Shown here piece by piece: positions 54,513 through 63,089 of a stretch of 64,000 nucleotides of DNA. Both the position numbers and the translations under genes were made by a program. This DNA is from Desulfovibrio sp. An276 (GTDB taxonomy: Bacteria; Desulfobacterota; Desulfovibrionia; Desulfovibrionales; Desulfovibrionaceae): NCBI RefSeq assembly GCF_002159665.1, contig NZ_NFJC01000008.1, forward strand, positions 18,677 through 82,676, in the 5' to 3' direction. The stretch's first letter is position 1, and each line of letters begins with the position of its first letter. Under the pieces are notes generated by a model that was not told the origin of the DNA, searched no databases, and saw only the letters and a list, made by a program, of their open reading frames with translations.

Positions 54513-55199
54513 CTAGAATGCGCGTATGCCCTCAAGATCAACGGGCTTGCCGTCCACCTGCAGGTTTTCGAAGACTACCTGGCCGCTGCCTCTGGAGCCG
54601 CCTCCGCCAAGGGCGTCGAGCTCGATCATCTTGAGTCCCTTCCAGATGTAGTTCAAGAGCTCCTCGCTGTCCCCCTCATAGACGCGGAAGGCCATGTTCA
54701 GGGTAAAGCAGGTGCCAGCAGGGACGCGCTCCAATGGCCTTGGATGCTCTGCCACACCCTTCACGCGGTGTATGATGTTTTCGGTCTTGACTTCCATGGG
54801 AAGGAGACCGTTCACAAAGAGTGTTCTGTACTCGTCCGTGAGACTTGCGTCGCGCACAAGCAGCCGGGAGGGGCCGAGATCATCCTCGCAATCCTTGGGC
54901 GCAGCGTGAGAGCCGAAGATGGTGCACGCTGGGCAGGTCCTTTTGCCGCATGCGCAGGGTTTTCCATCGACAACGGACTTTCTGGTGTCCGGATTCTTCA
55001 TGAAGACGGAAGTCTCAAGCAGCGAGCGCAGCTTGCCCTTGAGCGATGAACCGGGGATATAGGGGGCACTGGTAATGGGATCCTTGATGATGGGCTGGTC
55101 CATGCCGCCGATTTCGATATTGTCCTTGCTGGCACCAATATGCAGGCCGGAACGAAGGCGGATGACACCGGTAATGTTTTTGATCGCAACAAGTCTCAT
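54513..55199 (-). CDS. csm3: Csm3, backbone RAMP and target-RNA nuclease
   Basis: The 228-residue subunit that forms the filament and cuts target RNA every six bases. The catalytic Asp is D34 in EIGGMDQPIIKDP, equivalent to D33 of studied Csm3. PYIPGSSLKGKLRSLLE is the RAMP glycine loop. A C-x-C...C-x2-C cluster (CACGKRTCPAC) near residue 82 should bind zinc. The C-terminal GGGGSRGSGQV is the second glycine loop. It lies 12 bases after csm2. Confidence 0.95.
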   Translation of the reverse strand: MRLVAIKNITGVIRLRSGLHIGASKDNIEIGGMDQPIIKDPITSAPYIPGSSLKGKLRSLLETSVFMKNPDTRKSVVDGKPCACGKRTCPACTIFGSHAAPKDCEDDLGPSRLLVRDASLTDEYRTLFVNGLLPMEVKTENIIHRVKGVAEHPRPLERVPAGTCFTLNMAFRVYEGDSEELLNYIWKGLKMIELDALGGGGSRGSGQVVFENLQVDGKPVDLEGIRAF

Positions 55200-55211
55200 G
55201 GCAACTTCCCC

Positions 55212-55619
55212 CTAATCCTTGAGTCCTTCACCGTAGCAAAAACCGACCACAGCCTCGAAATGCAGCAAAAAGGCCTTGAAATCGTCCGGCTTGCTTATCT
55301 GATCCACATTGTCGCCTATCCATTGCGCAAAATAGTGCGTGACAACGCCGCGGCCCTTGGCGTAGGCGACCTTGGCCTTGAGCATCTTTATCTGTGGCAG
55401 GATTCCCAGGAAGGCGGCATCGGACTTTTGCTGATTGCTCCAGGTGAGCTCGAGGCTTTTCACATCGCCGTAGAATTTGCGCAACTGCGAGCTCTTGATG
55501 CTGTTTCTCTGATCAATCCTGTCATTGTATCTGACAACAAGCTGCCTCGCCACCTTGAGCGCCTGACCGTCCACGAGCTCGGGATCAATGGTGCCCTTGT
55601 CCGTATAGTATCTGATCAT
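55212..55619 (-). CDS. csm2: Csm2, small subunit
   Basis: The 135-residue helical small subunit that lines the target-RNA channel. It has no catalytic motif; recognition is by position between cas10 and csm3, size, and the LRKFYGDVKSLEL and MLKAKVAYAKGR helices, which are family-typical. It starts 9 bases after the cas10 stop. Confidence 0.9.
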   Translation of the reverse strand: MIRYYTDKGTIDPELVDGQALKVARQLVVRYNDRIDQRNSIKSSQLRKFYGDVKSLELTWSNQQKSDAAFLGILPQIKMLKAKVAYAKGRGVVTHYFAQWIGDNVDQISKPDDFKAFLLHFEAVVGFCYGEGLKD

Positions 55620-55628
55620 ACATCCTCC

Positions 55629-58061
55629 CTATATTGACGCACGGGTCCGATACAGAGCCCATGTGACGCTGATTTCCATGTTTTCAAAGTCCCTGGCGTG
55701 GCTTAAGGCCTGCAATTTTCCAAGCACGTCTGGCGGGAAATCCTTCTTCTGGGCGAAGTTGCGGCTTATGTCGTAGACCATGTGGGATCTGTAGAGTCCG
55801 CAGGAAATGTCCCCTGCCGCAAAGGCCCTGGCCTTTCTTGAGTATTCGAGGAGCCTGCGCACAAAGCCCTGGCTCAAGGTGCCATCAAGGCACAGGTTCT
55901 CGAGCCATTCTCCCAGGGAGAGTCGGATTTCAAACTCCTTCCAGGGGCAGGTTACCCCAAAGAGGGTCACTGCGTTTTTTGCCGGCGCGTCTGTCCTCTT
56001 GTCCTCGCCCCGTCCCTTGGAGGATTCGAGCTCTTCCTCTGCCAGATCCTTGATGACGCGCATGGGCACGCCGGGCTTGGCAAGAGCCACGCCCGCGGAA
56101 ATGGTCACGTCTGGATTGCCACCGCCGAAGCGCTCAAAGGTCGCGTGCAAGAGCCTTGCAAAACAAATTACGTCGCTCCAGGGGCCGAGCACGAAGAGAT
56201 CGTCGCCGCCTGCGAAGACCACGTAGATGTCGGGGAACTTCTCGGTCATGACCCTGATGAGATAGGACGAGAAGAAGTGGTGCATCATGCGTGAGAGCAT
56301 GGCGAAACGGGACAGGGAGAAGTGGTTTCCCTCCCCGTGCTCAAGGCCCATGCCGAACAAAAGTCCCAGGTTGTCCACATCCGCCTTGCAGGCTGCAAGG
56401 CAGGCTATGGAGCGAAAGCCCTTTTCCTCGGAGATTTTGGCCTCGGATGCCAGCATGCCAAAGGTCTTGGGCGCGCCTTCTTCCCAGGGCTCGTCCTCGG
56501 TTTGCACGATTTGGCCGGACACTTTCCAGCGTGCCATATCGTCCCGGGAAATCCTAGGCACGTAGCCTGCCACAGGGGCTGCCGTGAAGGCCGTCCTGTC
56601 CTTCAGGGAGAGGATATCCAGGGCCTTGGCTGCGTTCTTGTCCACACTCTCCTCAAGGCGAAGGTTGAGCCTGCCAAAAAGGGGGAAGCCCGAGTTATCC
56701 CTTGTCAGAAGGGCATAGCGGGCAGTGGGAAGCCTGCGCCCTACCTGCTGAATGAGGGCAGAACAGATGTCGCAGCCAGCCTCGTCTCCGCTTTCGCCCC
56801 TGGCGGGCCTCAAGTCACAGAAGGGACAGGCGCCATACTGGGCGTACTGCGAGCTCGCAATGCCGAGCACAGGTGTAAAGCTTTCCCCAAGAAGAGGAGA
56901 GAGGGGACGCAGCTTGGCGCGCTCAAGCTTGTCGTTCAGGGTCCTGTAGACGTCGGGGAAGCTTGTGATGGCAAGGTCCCTTGCCCTGAAACCGTGCCTT
57001 GCGAAGGTGACGCGCAAAATGCCGTTGAAGGCCTTGAGCACATGGTTCAGAGCCTCTGTCTCCAGTCTGTCTGCCTCCTCGCGGACCTTTGGAGTGTCCG
57101 GGAGCAGGAGGATGAAGCGTCCCCCAGCGTCCATGATGCGGGCGACTGAGGAGAGGTTGCAGCGCTCGATGAGGGTCAGCCAGATGGAGCGGGTGAGCAT
57201 TTGCAGGCTGAAGGAGCGGGCGCGCAGGAGCTTGCTGGCACCCCTGTCCCCCTGCTCTCCCTGGCCGAAGATGTAGTTCTGTATGCCGGAGAGCTCGCCG
57301 CCGAAGAGGAGAAGGCCCGTGTCCTGCAGTTTGTCGACAGGCTTTTCGCCAAGATAGAGCGCCTGGGCTATGGAAGCTGTGGTGTAGCAGTGATCGTAGA
57401 GGCTTATGTCCGCCCTTGTCTCGTAGGTCGAGGAGGGGATGCACCAGGCAAAGCGCTCGAGCACGGTCATGAGGGAGGAGAGGTAGTGGGAGGGCCCCAT
57501 GTCCAGGGGAATGGCCCGCAAAGCCTGCAAAAATGCCTCGTAGAGATCGGCGTACGAGGTCTTTTGCGCGTCCTTGAGCGGCACAGGAAAGATGGGGTCA
57601 TCCGCGTCATCAAGAGGTTTCAGGCCATAGCGCAGGAGTTCCACGGGCTTTTGGGCAGATTTCTCGTCGCGCAGGCGCACTCGCCCGAAGATGGACTCGA
57701 GCCTTGCTGTCTTGTACCCGCCCTCGCTGTCTCCGGGAATGCGGTCGTGTCCAGAGGCCAGCCAGTCTCCCTGTTGCAGACACTTTTCCATCCTGCTTGC
57801 CTCGTCCGGCTTGTGGTGTGCAGACGCTATGCGGGCAAGTAGGCTGCGCTTTCCTTCAAGATCCCGGGGCAGGGGAAGCTCCTTTTCCACAAAGTAGTCC
57901 GTGTAGAGGACGTGCCTATGCGTGCCTCCATGGGCAGACTGGGGACAATACGTATCCTCCATGTCTTTGCTTGATGGAGCGCCTGCCCGCTGGGCGAATT
58001 TGCCAACATCGTGCACGATGCTTGCCAGGACAAGAAGAAAGAGCGATTCCGTTTTTTCCAT
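55629..58061 (-). CDS. cas10: Cas10/Csm1, signalling and nuclease subunit
   Basis: The 810-residue large subunit of the type III-A complex. The HD nuclease motif is H17-D18 (IVHDVGKFAQR), with ASAHHKPDE near residue 80 as the second part. A zinc site CPFC...CDIC lies near 415-435. The Palm cyclase motif GGDD is intact at 618-621 (FAGGDDLFVLG), so target binding should trigger synthesis of cyclic oligoadenylate. The last 150 residues form the D4 helical domain. The gap of 261 bases before it, after cas6, carries a nested palindrome. It heads the csm gene run. Confidence 0.96.
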   Translation of the reverse strand: MEKTESLFLLVLASIVHDVGKFAQRAGAPSSKDMEDTYCPQSAHGGTHRHVLYTDYFVEKELPLPRDLEGKRSLLARIASAHHKPDEASRMEKCLQQGDWLASGHDRIPGDSEGGYKTARLESIFGRVRLRDEKSAQKPVELLRYGLKPLDDADDPIFPVPLKDAQKTSYADLYEAFLQALRAIPLDMGPSHYLSSLMTVLERFAWCIPSSTYETRADISLYDHCYTTASIAQALYLGEKPVDKLQDTGLLLFGGELSGIQNYIFGQGEQGDRGASKLLRARSFSLQMLTRSIWLTLIERCNLSSVARIMDAGGRFILLLPDTPKVREEADRLETEALNHVLKAFNGILRVTFARHGFRARDLAITSFPDVYRTLNDKLERAKLRPLSPLLGESFTPVLGIASSQYAQYGACPFCDLRPARGESGDEAGCDICSALIQQVGRRLPTARYALLTRDNSGFPLFGRLNLRLEESVDKNAAKALDILSLKDRTAFTAAPVAGYVPRISRDDMARWKVSGQIVQTEDEPWEEGAPKTFGMLASEAKISEEKGFRSIACLAACKADVDNLGLLFGMGLEHGEGNHFSLSRFAMLSRMMHHFFSSYLIRVMTEKFPDIYVVFAGGDDLFVLGPWSDVICFARLLHATFERFGGGNPDVTISAGVALAKPGVPMRVIKDLAEEELESSKGRGEDKRTDAPAKNAVTLFGVTCPWKEFEIRLSLGEWLENLCLDGTLSQGFVRRLLEYSRKARAFAAGDISCGLYRSHMVYDISRNFAQKKDFPPDVLGKLQALSHARDFENMEISVTWALYRTRASI

Positions 58062-58149
58062 GGGCGAGCTCTCCTGTTGCTGTCTGTGAAGCTGTTCGTG
58101 AAAAGAAAGAGACTACTCTACAATTGCCTGTTTTTGTACGTGATTGCAA

Positions 58150-58204
58150 GCTTTTTTTCAGTCCACACAGGTGTGGACTCGTTTTGCCTTGTCTGAAAAA
58201 AAGC
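58150..58204. promoter_or_regulatory. Nested palindrome upstream of cas10
   Basis: GCTTTTTTTCAG (58150-58161) and CTGAAAAAAAGC (58193-58204) are perfect complements. Inside them GTCCACAC-AG-GTGTGGAC (58161-58178) is an 18-base perfect palindrome. It may be an operator or an RNA structure in the cas6-cas10 gap. Confidence 0.5.
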
Positions 58205-58322
58205 CGAGTTCCGGATATTTTTTTTCGTTTTTCAGGAAGAGATGCGCGTCTCCTTGTCCTGGGAACAAAAATGCAGCAGTGACATGCGCGCCTTTCTGCC
58301 ATTGGCGCATGTCGCGATCGCG

Positions 58323-59258
58323 TTACAGCCCGGAGTCAAGAACGAAATGCACTTCGCCAAGGCCGAAGCTTGACTGCTTGCCTAGGTGCAGCTTCTCGGC
58401 CATGGCGAGGAAGGGGAGAAAGGGCGCTATCCTTCCTTCGTAGACAATGCTGCCCTGCAGGCCTCCGAGCTGCATGTAGGTGTTTTGGCGCGAGGAGTAG
58501 CGTGTCCAGTCCTTCCAGAAAAGTCCGGATTCTACAGTGCGCACGCTTTCTGCCAGAGCAATCATGTCCCGGAAATTTTCATAGTGCACGCTTTCCCCGT
58601 CCAGGGCCCAGAGCGAGCGCAGCCTGCGTACGACAAGTTGAAAGAGCATCCTGAAGGGAAGGTCTGCGGACAATTTGTTGCCTTCCTTGAAACGACAGGG
58701 GGTCACGAGATGGACGCGTACGCGCTGCGTACCCCCTGCGTTCTCGTCAAGGGCAGGGAGAACAAGATTTTCGGGAGCCGGCATGATGACCTTCTGGCGC
58801 TCCCTGTCGTAAATGGATGTTTCGTCGCAGACAATATCCTGGAGTTCGAATGTGCCAGGACAGACATCGGACTTTCTTCCCATGCCGTGTTTGCCGGCCA
58901 GGACAAAGGCGTGCGCGAAATAGGGGACATAGGAGGTCGCGTAGGAAAAGAGCTTCACTCCAAAGACAAAGCGTTCGCCTCCCTCGTATTCTGTCTTGCC
59001 TGTGTCGCAGGTCTCGAAACAGAAGGGCAGGGTGAGGGAGTCATATCTTCCTTCACCGCGCGCGGGCTTGCCTATGAAGAGGGATGGATAAGTGCAGACA
59101 CTTTTTAGCATGCATTGAGCACAATCACGCTCACGCGTCGTGCAGCAGGTCTTTTTCAGGTGCGTTCCGAATGTGCCCCGGATCATGGACCCCTTGTAGG
59201 CGGAAAAGCTGGCCTTGGTGTTCAGCCGGCAGCAAAAGGTGAGAGAAAGGTAGTGCAT
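58323..59258 (-). CDS. cas6: Cas6 pre-crRNA endonuclease
   Basis: A 311-residue RAMP endonuclease that cuts the array transcript within repeats. The N-terminal ferredoxin fold starts MHYLSLTFCCRLNTKASF. The C-terminal glycine-rich loop LGKQSSFGLGEVHF is the family signature. A cluster of cysteines near residues 38-58 (TCCTTRERDCAQCMLKSVC) suggests a metal site, as in the Cas6 subgroup with C-x-C insertions. GGGAGCC precedes ATG 59258. It is separated from cas10 by 261 bases and may be transcribed alone. Confidence 0.88.
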   Translation of the reverse strand: MHYLSLTFCCRLNTKASFSAYKGSMIRGTFGTHLKKTCCTTRERDCAQCMLKSVCTYPSLFIGKPARGEGRYDSLTLPFCFETCDTGKTEYEGGERFVFGVKLFSYATSYVPYFAHAFVLAGKHGMGRKSDVCPGTFELQDIVCDETSIYDRERQKVIMPAPENLVLPALDENAGGTQRVRVHLVTPCRFKEGNKLSADLPFRMLFQLVVRRLRSLWALDGESVHYENFRDMIALAESVRTVESGLFWKDWTRYSSRQNTYMQLGGLQGSIVYEGRIAPFLPFLAMAEKLHLGKQSSFGLGEVHFVLDSGL

Positions 59259-59324
59259 GGAAGGCTCCCTGGCATGTGCCATCGCTCCGGTTTTGTTGTA
59301 TGCTCTCCGCTGTTTGTGTTTTCC

Positions 59325-59969
59325 TTACGCCCTCTTCACAGCCCACAGGGTACGCGTACCGGAGGGACTCTGGTAGCTTGTGTCCGCAACCAGCATGAAG
59401 GGCATTTTGAGCCCCGCAAGCTCTTCTTTTGCAGGAACCATGCGGCTCATGAAGACCACAAGGCCATTCTCCGCAAGATTGCCCCCCACAAGTTCCAGCA
59501 CCTTTTCCCAGGGCAAAAAGGCCCTGCTCACCACAAGGTCTGCCTTCTTTCCGCGCATGAATTTGTTGATGTCCTCGTTGTGCACACACGTCCTTGCAAG
59601 GTCTATGGTCCCCAGGACCTGGGAGAGGAAGAGGGCCCTTTTGCTGCGCACCTCTATCATGTGATAGGTCCCCTTTTTCCACACGCAGCGCAGAGGAATG
59701 CCGGGAAGGCCTGCTCCTGCCCCGGGATCCCACGAGACGGGATCGTCTGCCAGGGGCAGGGTCTCCAGAAAGTCCTTGAGGCGCAGGCAGTCCGCAATCA
59801 GATCCTCCACGGCCTCCTCCCAGGTCCTTGCGCCCACAAGGTTCATGCGGGCGTTCCAGCGCATGAGCATGTTCACATACTCAAGAAGAGAGGGGAGCGC
59901 GTCTTCGGGGCAGGGTACTCCTGCCTTGTCCAGCATCCTTGCCAATTCCTGTGAGCCTGCTTCTTCCAT
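59325..59969 (-). CDS. rsmG: 16S rRNA (guanine527-N7)-methyltransferase
   Basis: A 214-residue SAM-dependent enzyme (GidB fold) modifying G527. The SAM motif is WDPGAGAGLPGIPL near residue 79, with the family's N-terminal helix YVNMLMRWNARMNLVG before it, and VVSRAFLPWEKVLEL later. GGGGGAGA precedes ATG 59969. It lies upstream of the cas6 gene in the same direction and marks the right edge of the CRISPR island. Confidence 0.93.
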   Translation of the reverse strand: MEEAGSQELARMLDKAGVPCPEDALPSLLEYVNMLMRWNARMNLVGARTWEEAVEDLIADCLRLKDFLETLPLADDPVSWDPGAGAGLPGIPLRCVWKKGTYHMIEVRSKRALFLSQVLGTIDLARTCVHNEDINKFMRGKKADLVVSRAFLPWEKVLELVGGNLAENGLVVFMSRMVPAKEELAGLKMPFMLVADTSYQSPSGTRTLWAVKRA

Positions 59970-60140
59970 GGTCTCCCCCTGATGTTTTTTGCCTGGCACA
60001 TCCTGCCCTTGTGGGGCGTGTGCCGCACCCCATTAGTACGACGCATGACACCTTCGGGCAAGCCCCGCACAAGCCTTGCAGGAAAATGGCCAATTCTTGC
60101 CTCAAGCACTCATTTGTCCGTTTGGGCTGGACTTTGCCCT

Positions 60141-60164
60141 GTGTAAGGCGTAGAAGTATTACAC
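60141..60164 (+). promoter_or_regulatory. Candidate metal-regulator operator before the nickel operon
   Basis: GTGTAA (60141-60146) and TTACAC (60159-60164) form a 6-bp inverted repeat with a 12-base spacer; GTGTTAC follows at 60175. Similar GTGTTAC/GTAACAC boxes are known for NikR in Desulfovibrio, though this spacing differs. Confidence 0.4.
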
Positions 60165-60224
60165 TTTGAAAAATCGTGTTACTTGCAAGTCCTTCTTCAC
60201 CCTCAAAACGCCCAGGAGTTTGCC

Positions 60225-61001
60225 ATGCGCAAGATATTTGCTGTAGCGCTCGTGCTTTTTGCCTTCTCCTTCCTTTCGTCCCCTGCCCTGGCCCATTTTG
60301 GCATGGTCATCCCCTCGACGCCGGTTGTAGAGGAGAAGAAGGACGCTACACTTTCCCTTGAGCTCTCCTTCTCCCATCCCATGGAAATGGTGGGCATGCC
60401 CCTGGCAAAGCCAAAGTCCTTCACAGTCCATGTCGATGGCAAGGCGCAGGATCTTGTGCCGTCGCTTGCGCCAGCAAAGATTCTGGACCACGAGGCATGG
60501 AAGGCGCAGTACACGATAAAGCGCCCAGGCGTCTATTGGTTCGCGATGGAGCCTGTACCCTACTGGGAGCCAGCCGAGGATTGCTACATCATACACTACA
60601 CGAAGACCGTTGTGGCTGCCTTTGGCGAGGAGGAGGGCTGGGACAGGCCCTTGGGCTTGAAGACCGAAATTGTCCCCCTCACGCGCCCCTTCGGCAACTA
60701 CGCTGGCAACGTGTTCTCGGGCCAGGTTTTGCGTGACGGCAAGCCCCTTGCTGGCGCCATGGTCGAGGTCGAGTACTACAATCGCAACCATGCCTACACT
60801 GCTCCCAACGCTCATCTTGTGACCCAGGTGGTGAAGGCGGACGCAAACGGTGTCTTTGTCTACGGGGTGCCCTTTGCCGGCTGGTGGGGCTTTGCGGCCC
60901 TCTCGACCTCGGATCAGAAGATGGACTACAAGGGTGAGGCCAAGGATGTGGAACTTGGCGCAGTCCTCTGGATGGAATTCGTGAACCCCGCAAAGAAGTA
61001 G
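60225..61001 (+). CDS. nikK: NikK, periplasmic nickel-transport protein (DUF4198)
   Basis: A 258-residue exported accessory protein for nickel uptake. The signal peptide ends SSPALA-HFGMVIP, so the mature N-terminus begins with His, a likely metal ligand. The DUF4198 body has SFSHPMEMVGM and the C-terminal GKPLAGAMVEVEYYN with GVFVYGVPFAGWWGFAAL. GGAG precedes ATG 60225. It is first in an operon of five transport genes. Confidence 0.85.
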   Translation: MRKIFAVALVLFAFSFLSSPALAHFGMVIPSTPVVEEKKDATLSLELSFSHPMEMVGMPLAKPKSFTVHVDGKAQDLVPSLAPAKILDHEAWKAQYTIKRPGVYWFAMEPVPYWEPAEDCYIIHYTKTVVAAFGEEEGWDRPLGLKTEIVPLTRPFGNYAGNVFSGQVLRDGKPLAGAMVEVEYYNRNHAYTAPNAHLVTQVVKADANGVFVYGVPFAGWWGFAALSTSDQKMDYKGEAKDVELGAVLWMEFVNPAKK

Positions 61002-61034
61002 AACAAGGGGGCGCCTCCCCAAAAGGTACAAGCC

Positions 61035-61661
61035 ATGCACATTTCCGAAGGTGTTCTTTCGCCAGCCATCCTTGGCGCAGGCTACGCCCTGACCGCTCTT
61101 GGAACCCTTGTCGGCCTGCGCAAGGCGGACTATGGCCGCCTTGTCACTACTGCCGTGCTTGCGGCAGTCTTCTTTGTGGCCTCCCTCATCCATGTCCCCC
61201 TAGGGCCCGGCAATGTCCACCTCATCCTGAACGGCCTTCTCGGCCTTTTCCTGGGCTGGGCTGTCTTTCCGGCTCTTCTGGTAGCGCTTCTCCTGCAGGC
61301 CATACTCTTTCGCTACGGAGGCATTGCAAGCCTTGGCGTGAACGTCTTCGACATGGCCTTTCCTGCAGTGCTGTGCCACTACCTCTTCCGCTCCTGGCTT
61401 TGCAGGGGCCGCACCATGCGCCTTGCGGGATCCTTTCTGTGCGGAGCACTCTCGGTTGCCGGAGCGGCACTTTTCACAGCCCTTGCCCTGGCGCTCACGG
61501 ACGAGGGCTTTTGGGCCTCGGCGAAGATCCTGCTTCTCGCCCATCTGCCTGTCATGGTTCTTGAGGGCATCATGGTGGCACTCATTGTCTCCTACATCGC
61601 GAAGACAAGGCCGAACCTGCTGCAACCTTCTGCGCCTGCTACTCTTGGGGGAAAGATATGA
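61035..61661 (+). CDS. nikM: NikM, nickel-specific ECF substrate-binding membrane component (CbiM-like)
   Basis: The 208-residue S component that selects the metal. The N-terminal MHISEGVLSP, with Met1 and His2, is the known metal-chelating loop, and about six helices follow, including GPGNVHLILNGLLGLFLGW. LLLAHLPVMVLEGIM is a conserved last segment. Nickel rather than cobalt is inferred from the NikK and NikL partners. Its stop overlaps the nikL start (ATGA). Confidence 0.9.
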   Translation: MHISEGVLSPAILGAGYALTALGTLVGLRKADYGRLVTTAVLAAVFFVASLIHVPLGPGNVHLILNGLLGLFLGWAVFPALLVALLLQAILFRYGGIASLGVNVFDMAFPAVLCHYLFRSWLCRGRTMRLAGSFLCGALSVAGAALFTALALALTDEGFWASAKILLLAHLPVMVLEGIMVALIVSYIAKTRPNLLQPSAPATLGGKI

Positions 61662-62323
61662 TGCGATACATCAAGAGACACATCCTTTTGGCACTGGTTT
61701 TGTGCTGCTTCACTGCCTTCGCACCCGAGTACGTCCTGGCCCACATGGTAAATGTCTTTGCCTATGTGGAGGGGAACAGTATCCAGGTCGAGTGCAGTTT
61801 CAGCAGGAGCAACAGGGTGCGCGAAGGAAAGCTCTTCTTCCTGGACAGGGAGACGCAAAGTGTCGTGCATAAGGCAACAACAGACGAGCAGGGCTGCTAC
61901 ACGCTGAAAGCCGGGGACATAGCGCCCATTCTTGATGCCGGCCACGGGCTTCTCATCCGCCTTGTGGCAGGCGAGGGTCATCAGAACGAGTGGGAGATGG
62001 ACGCAGAGGAACTTGCGCCCCTTGCGGGAAAGAGTGCAGCCAGGGAAGCGTCGCAGGCCCCCGGTGTTCCCGAGGCTGCGGCGCAAGCCCCTGCCGTTAC
62101 TCCGGAAGTATCCTCGACTTCTTCTGAAGCAAGGCCTGTCACAAGCCTGAACGAAGCGGAGCTCGAAGCCCTGGTTTCCAGGGTGGTGGACGCGCGCCTT
62201 GCCCCCATACACAAGGCTCTGGCACGAGAGGACGAGCCAAACCTGCGCGACATTGTGGGCGGCATAGGCTGGATACTGGGCCTTTTGGGCCTTGCAACCT
62301 GTCTGCGCTACAGGCCAAGGTAG
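61658..62323 (+). CDS. nikL: NikL, nickel transport accessory membrane protein
   Basis: A 221-residue protein with a signal-like N-terminus ending VLAHMVNVF, so a His again follows the likely cleavage site. A beta domain follows (SFSRSNRVREGKLFFLD), then a Pro/Ala linker near residues 125-160, a coiled helix (LNEAELEALVSRVVDARL) and one C-terminal membrane helix (VGGIGWILGLLGLATCL). This build matches NikL of ECF nickel systems. It sits between nikM and nikQ. Confidence 0.8.
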   Translation: MMRYIKRHILLALVLCCFTAFAPEYVLAHMVNVFAYVEGNSIQVECSFSRSNRVREGKLFFLDRETQSVVHKATTDEQGCYTLKAGDIAPILDAGHGLLIRLVAGEGHQNEWEMDAEELAPLAGKSAAREASQAPGVPEAAAQAPAVTPEVSSTSSEARPVTSLNEAELEALVSRVVDARLAPIHKALAREDEPNLRDIVGGIGWILGLLGLATCLRYRPR

Positions 62324-62330
62324 GACATCC

Positions 62331-63089
62331 ATGCGCTTTCTTGTGTGCAACGCGGATCCTGCCGTGAGGGTCTTTCTTGCCATGGCCTTTGCCCTTGTCC
62401 TCTCGCTTTTGCAGGGGCTTTGCACAAGCCTTGCGGGCCTCGGCATATCCATTGTCCTTGCCCTTGTCCTTGCGCCAAATCTGCGCAGGCTTTGCCAAAA
62501 CCTCCTTGTGGCAAATTGCTTTGTGCTCTTTGTCTGGCTCACAGTCCCCTGGACCATGCCCGGCACAGCGCTCTGGAGCCCCGGTCCTTTCTGTTTCACC
62601 TATGAAGGCGTGGAACTTTCCCTGCGCGTAACCATAAAGTGCAACGCCATCCTTTTGGCCTTTCTGACATTCATGGCGGACATGGAGCCTGCAGGCCTTG
62701 GCTGCGCCCTGGAAAGGCTGCACGTTCCTGCAAAGCTTGTCTTCCTTATCCTGCTCACCTCCCGCTACGTACACGTTATCGGGGACGAGTGGAAAAGGCT
62801 CAAAATGGCCGCTGCCTTGCGGGGCTTTGTCCCGGGCTCCAACATGCACACCTATAGAACCCTTGCCAGCATGCTGGGCCTGACCCTTGTAAACAGCATG
62901 GACAGGGCTCAGCGCGTCTACGAGGCCATGCTCCTCAGGGGCTTTGCCGGACACTTTCACATGCTCGAAGAAAGCAGACCCAGGGGAGCCGATCGCGTCC
63001 TTGTCCTTGTCTGCCTCATTGTTCTTCTTGCCCTCTTGCTCGCGGACACAGCCCGCGTTTGGGAAACAGCATCATGGCCGATCTTCTGA
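62331..63089 (+). CDS. nikQ: NikQ, transmembrane T component of the ECF transporter (CbiQ-like)
   Basis: The 252-residue coupling protein between NikM and the ATPase. Helices occur at residues 15-45, 60-75, 105-120, 135-155 and 225-245. The two Ala-Arg-Gly-type coupling motifs are visible as the cytoplasmic AAALRGF near 175 and AMLLRGF near 215. AGGTAGGA precedes ATG 62331. It overlaps nikO by 16 bases. Confidence 0.9.
   Translation: MRFLVCNADPAVRVFLAMAFALVLSLLQGLCTSLAGLGISIVLALVLAPNLRRLCQNLLVANCFVLFVWLTVPWTMPGTALWSPGPFCFTYEGVELSLRVTIKCNAILLAFLTFMADMEPAGLGCALERLHVPAKLVFLILLTSRYVHVIGDEWKRLKMAAALRGFVPGSNMHTYRTLASMLGLTLVNSMDRAQRVYEAMLLRGFAGHFHMLEESRPRGADRVLVLVCLIVLLALLLADTARVWETASWPIF

Noticed and set aside
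60000..60224. Cobalamin or Ni/Co riboswitch upstream of the nik operon
   Set aside because: I found no conserved cobalamin box or NiCo four-helix core in the leader.
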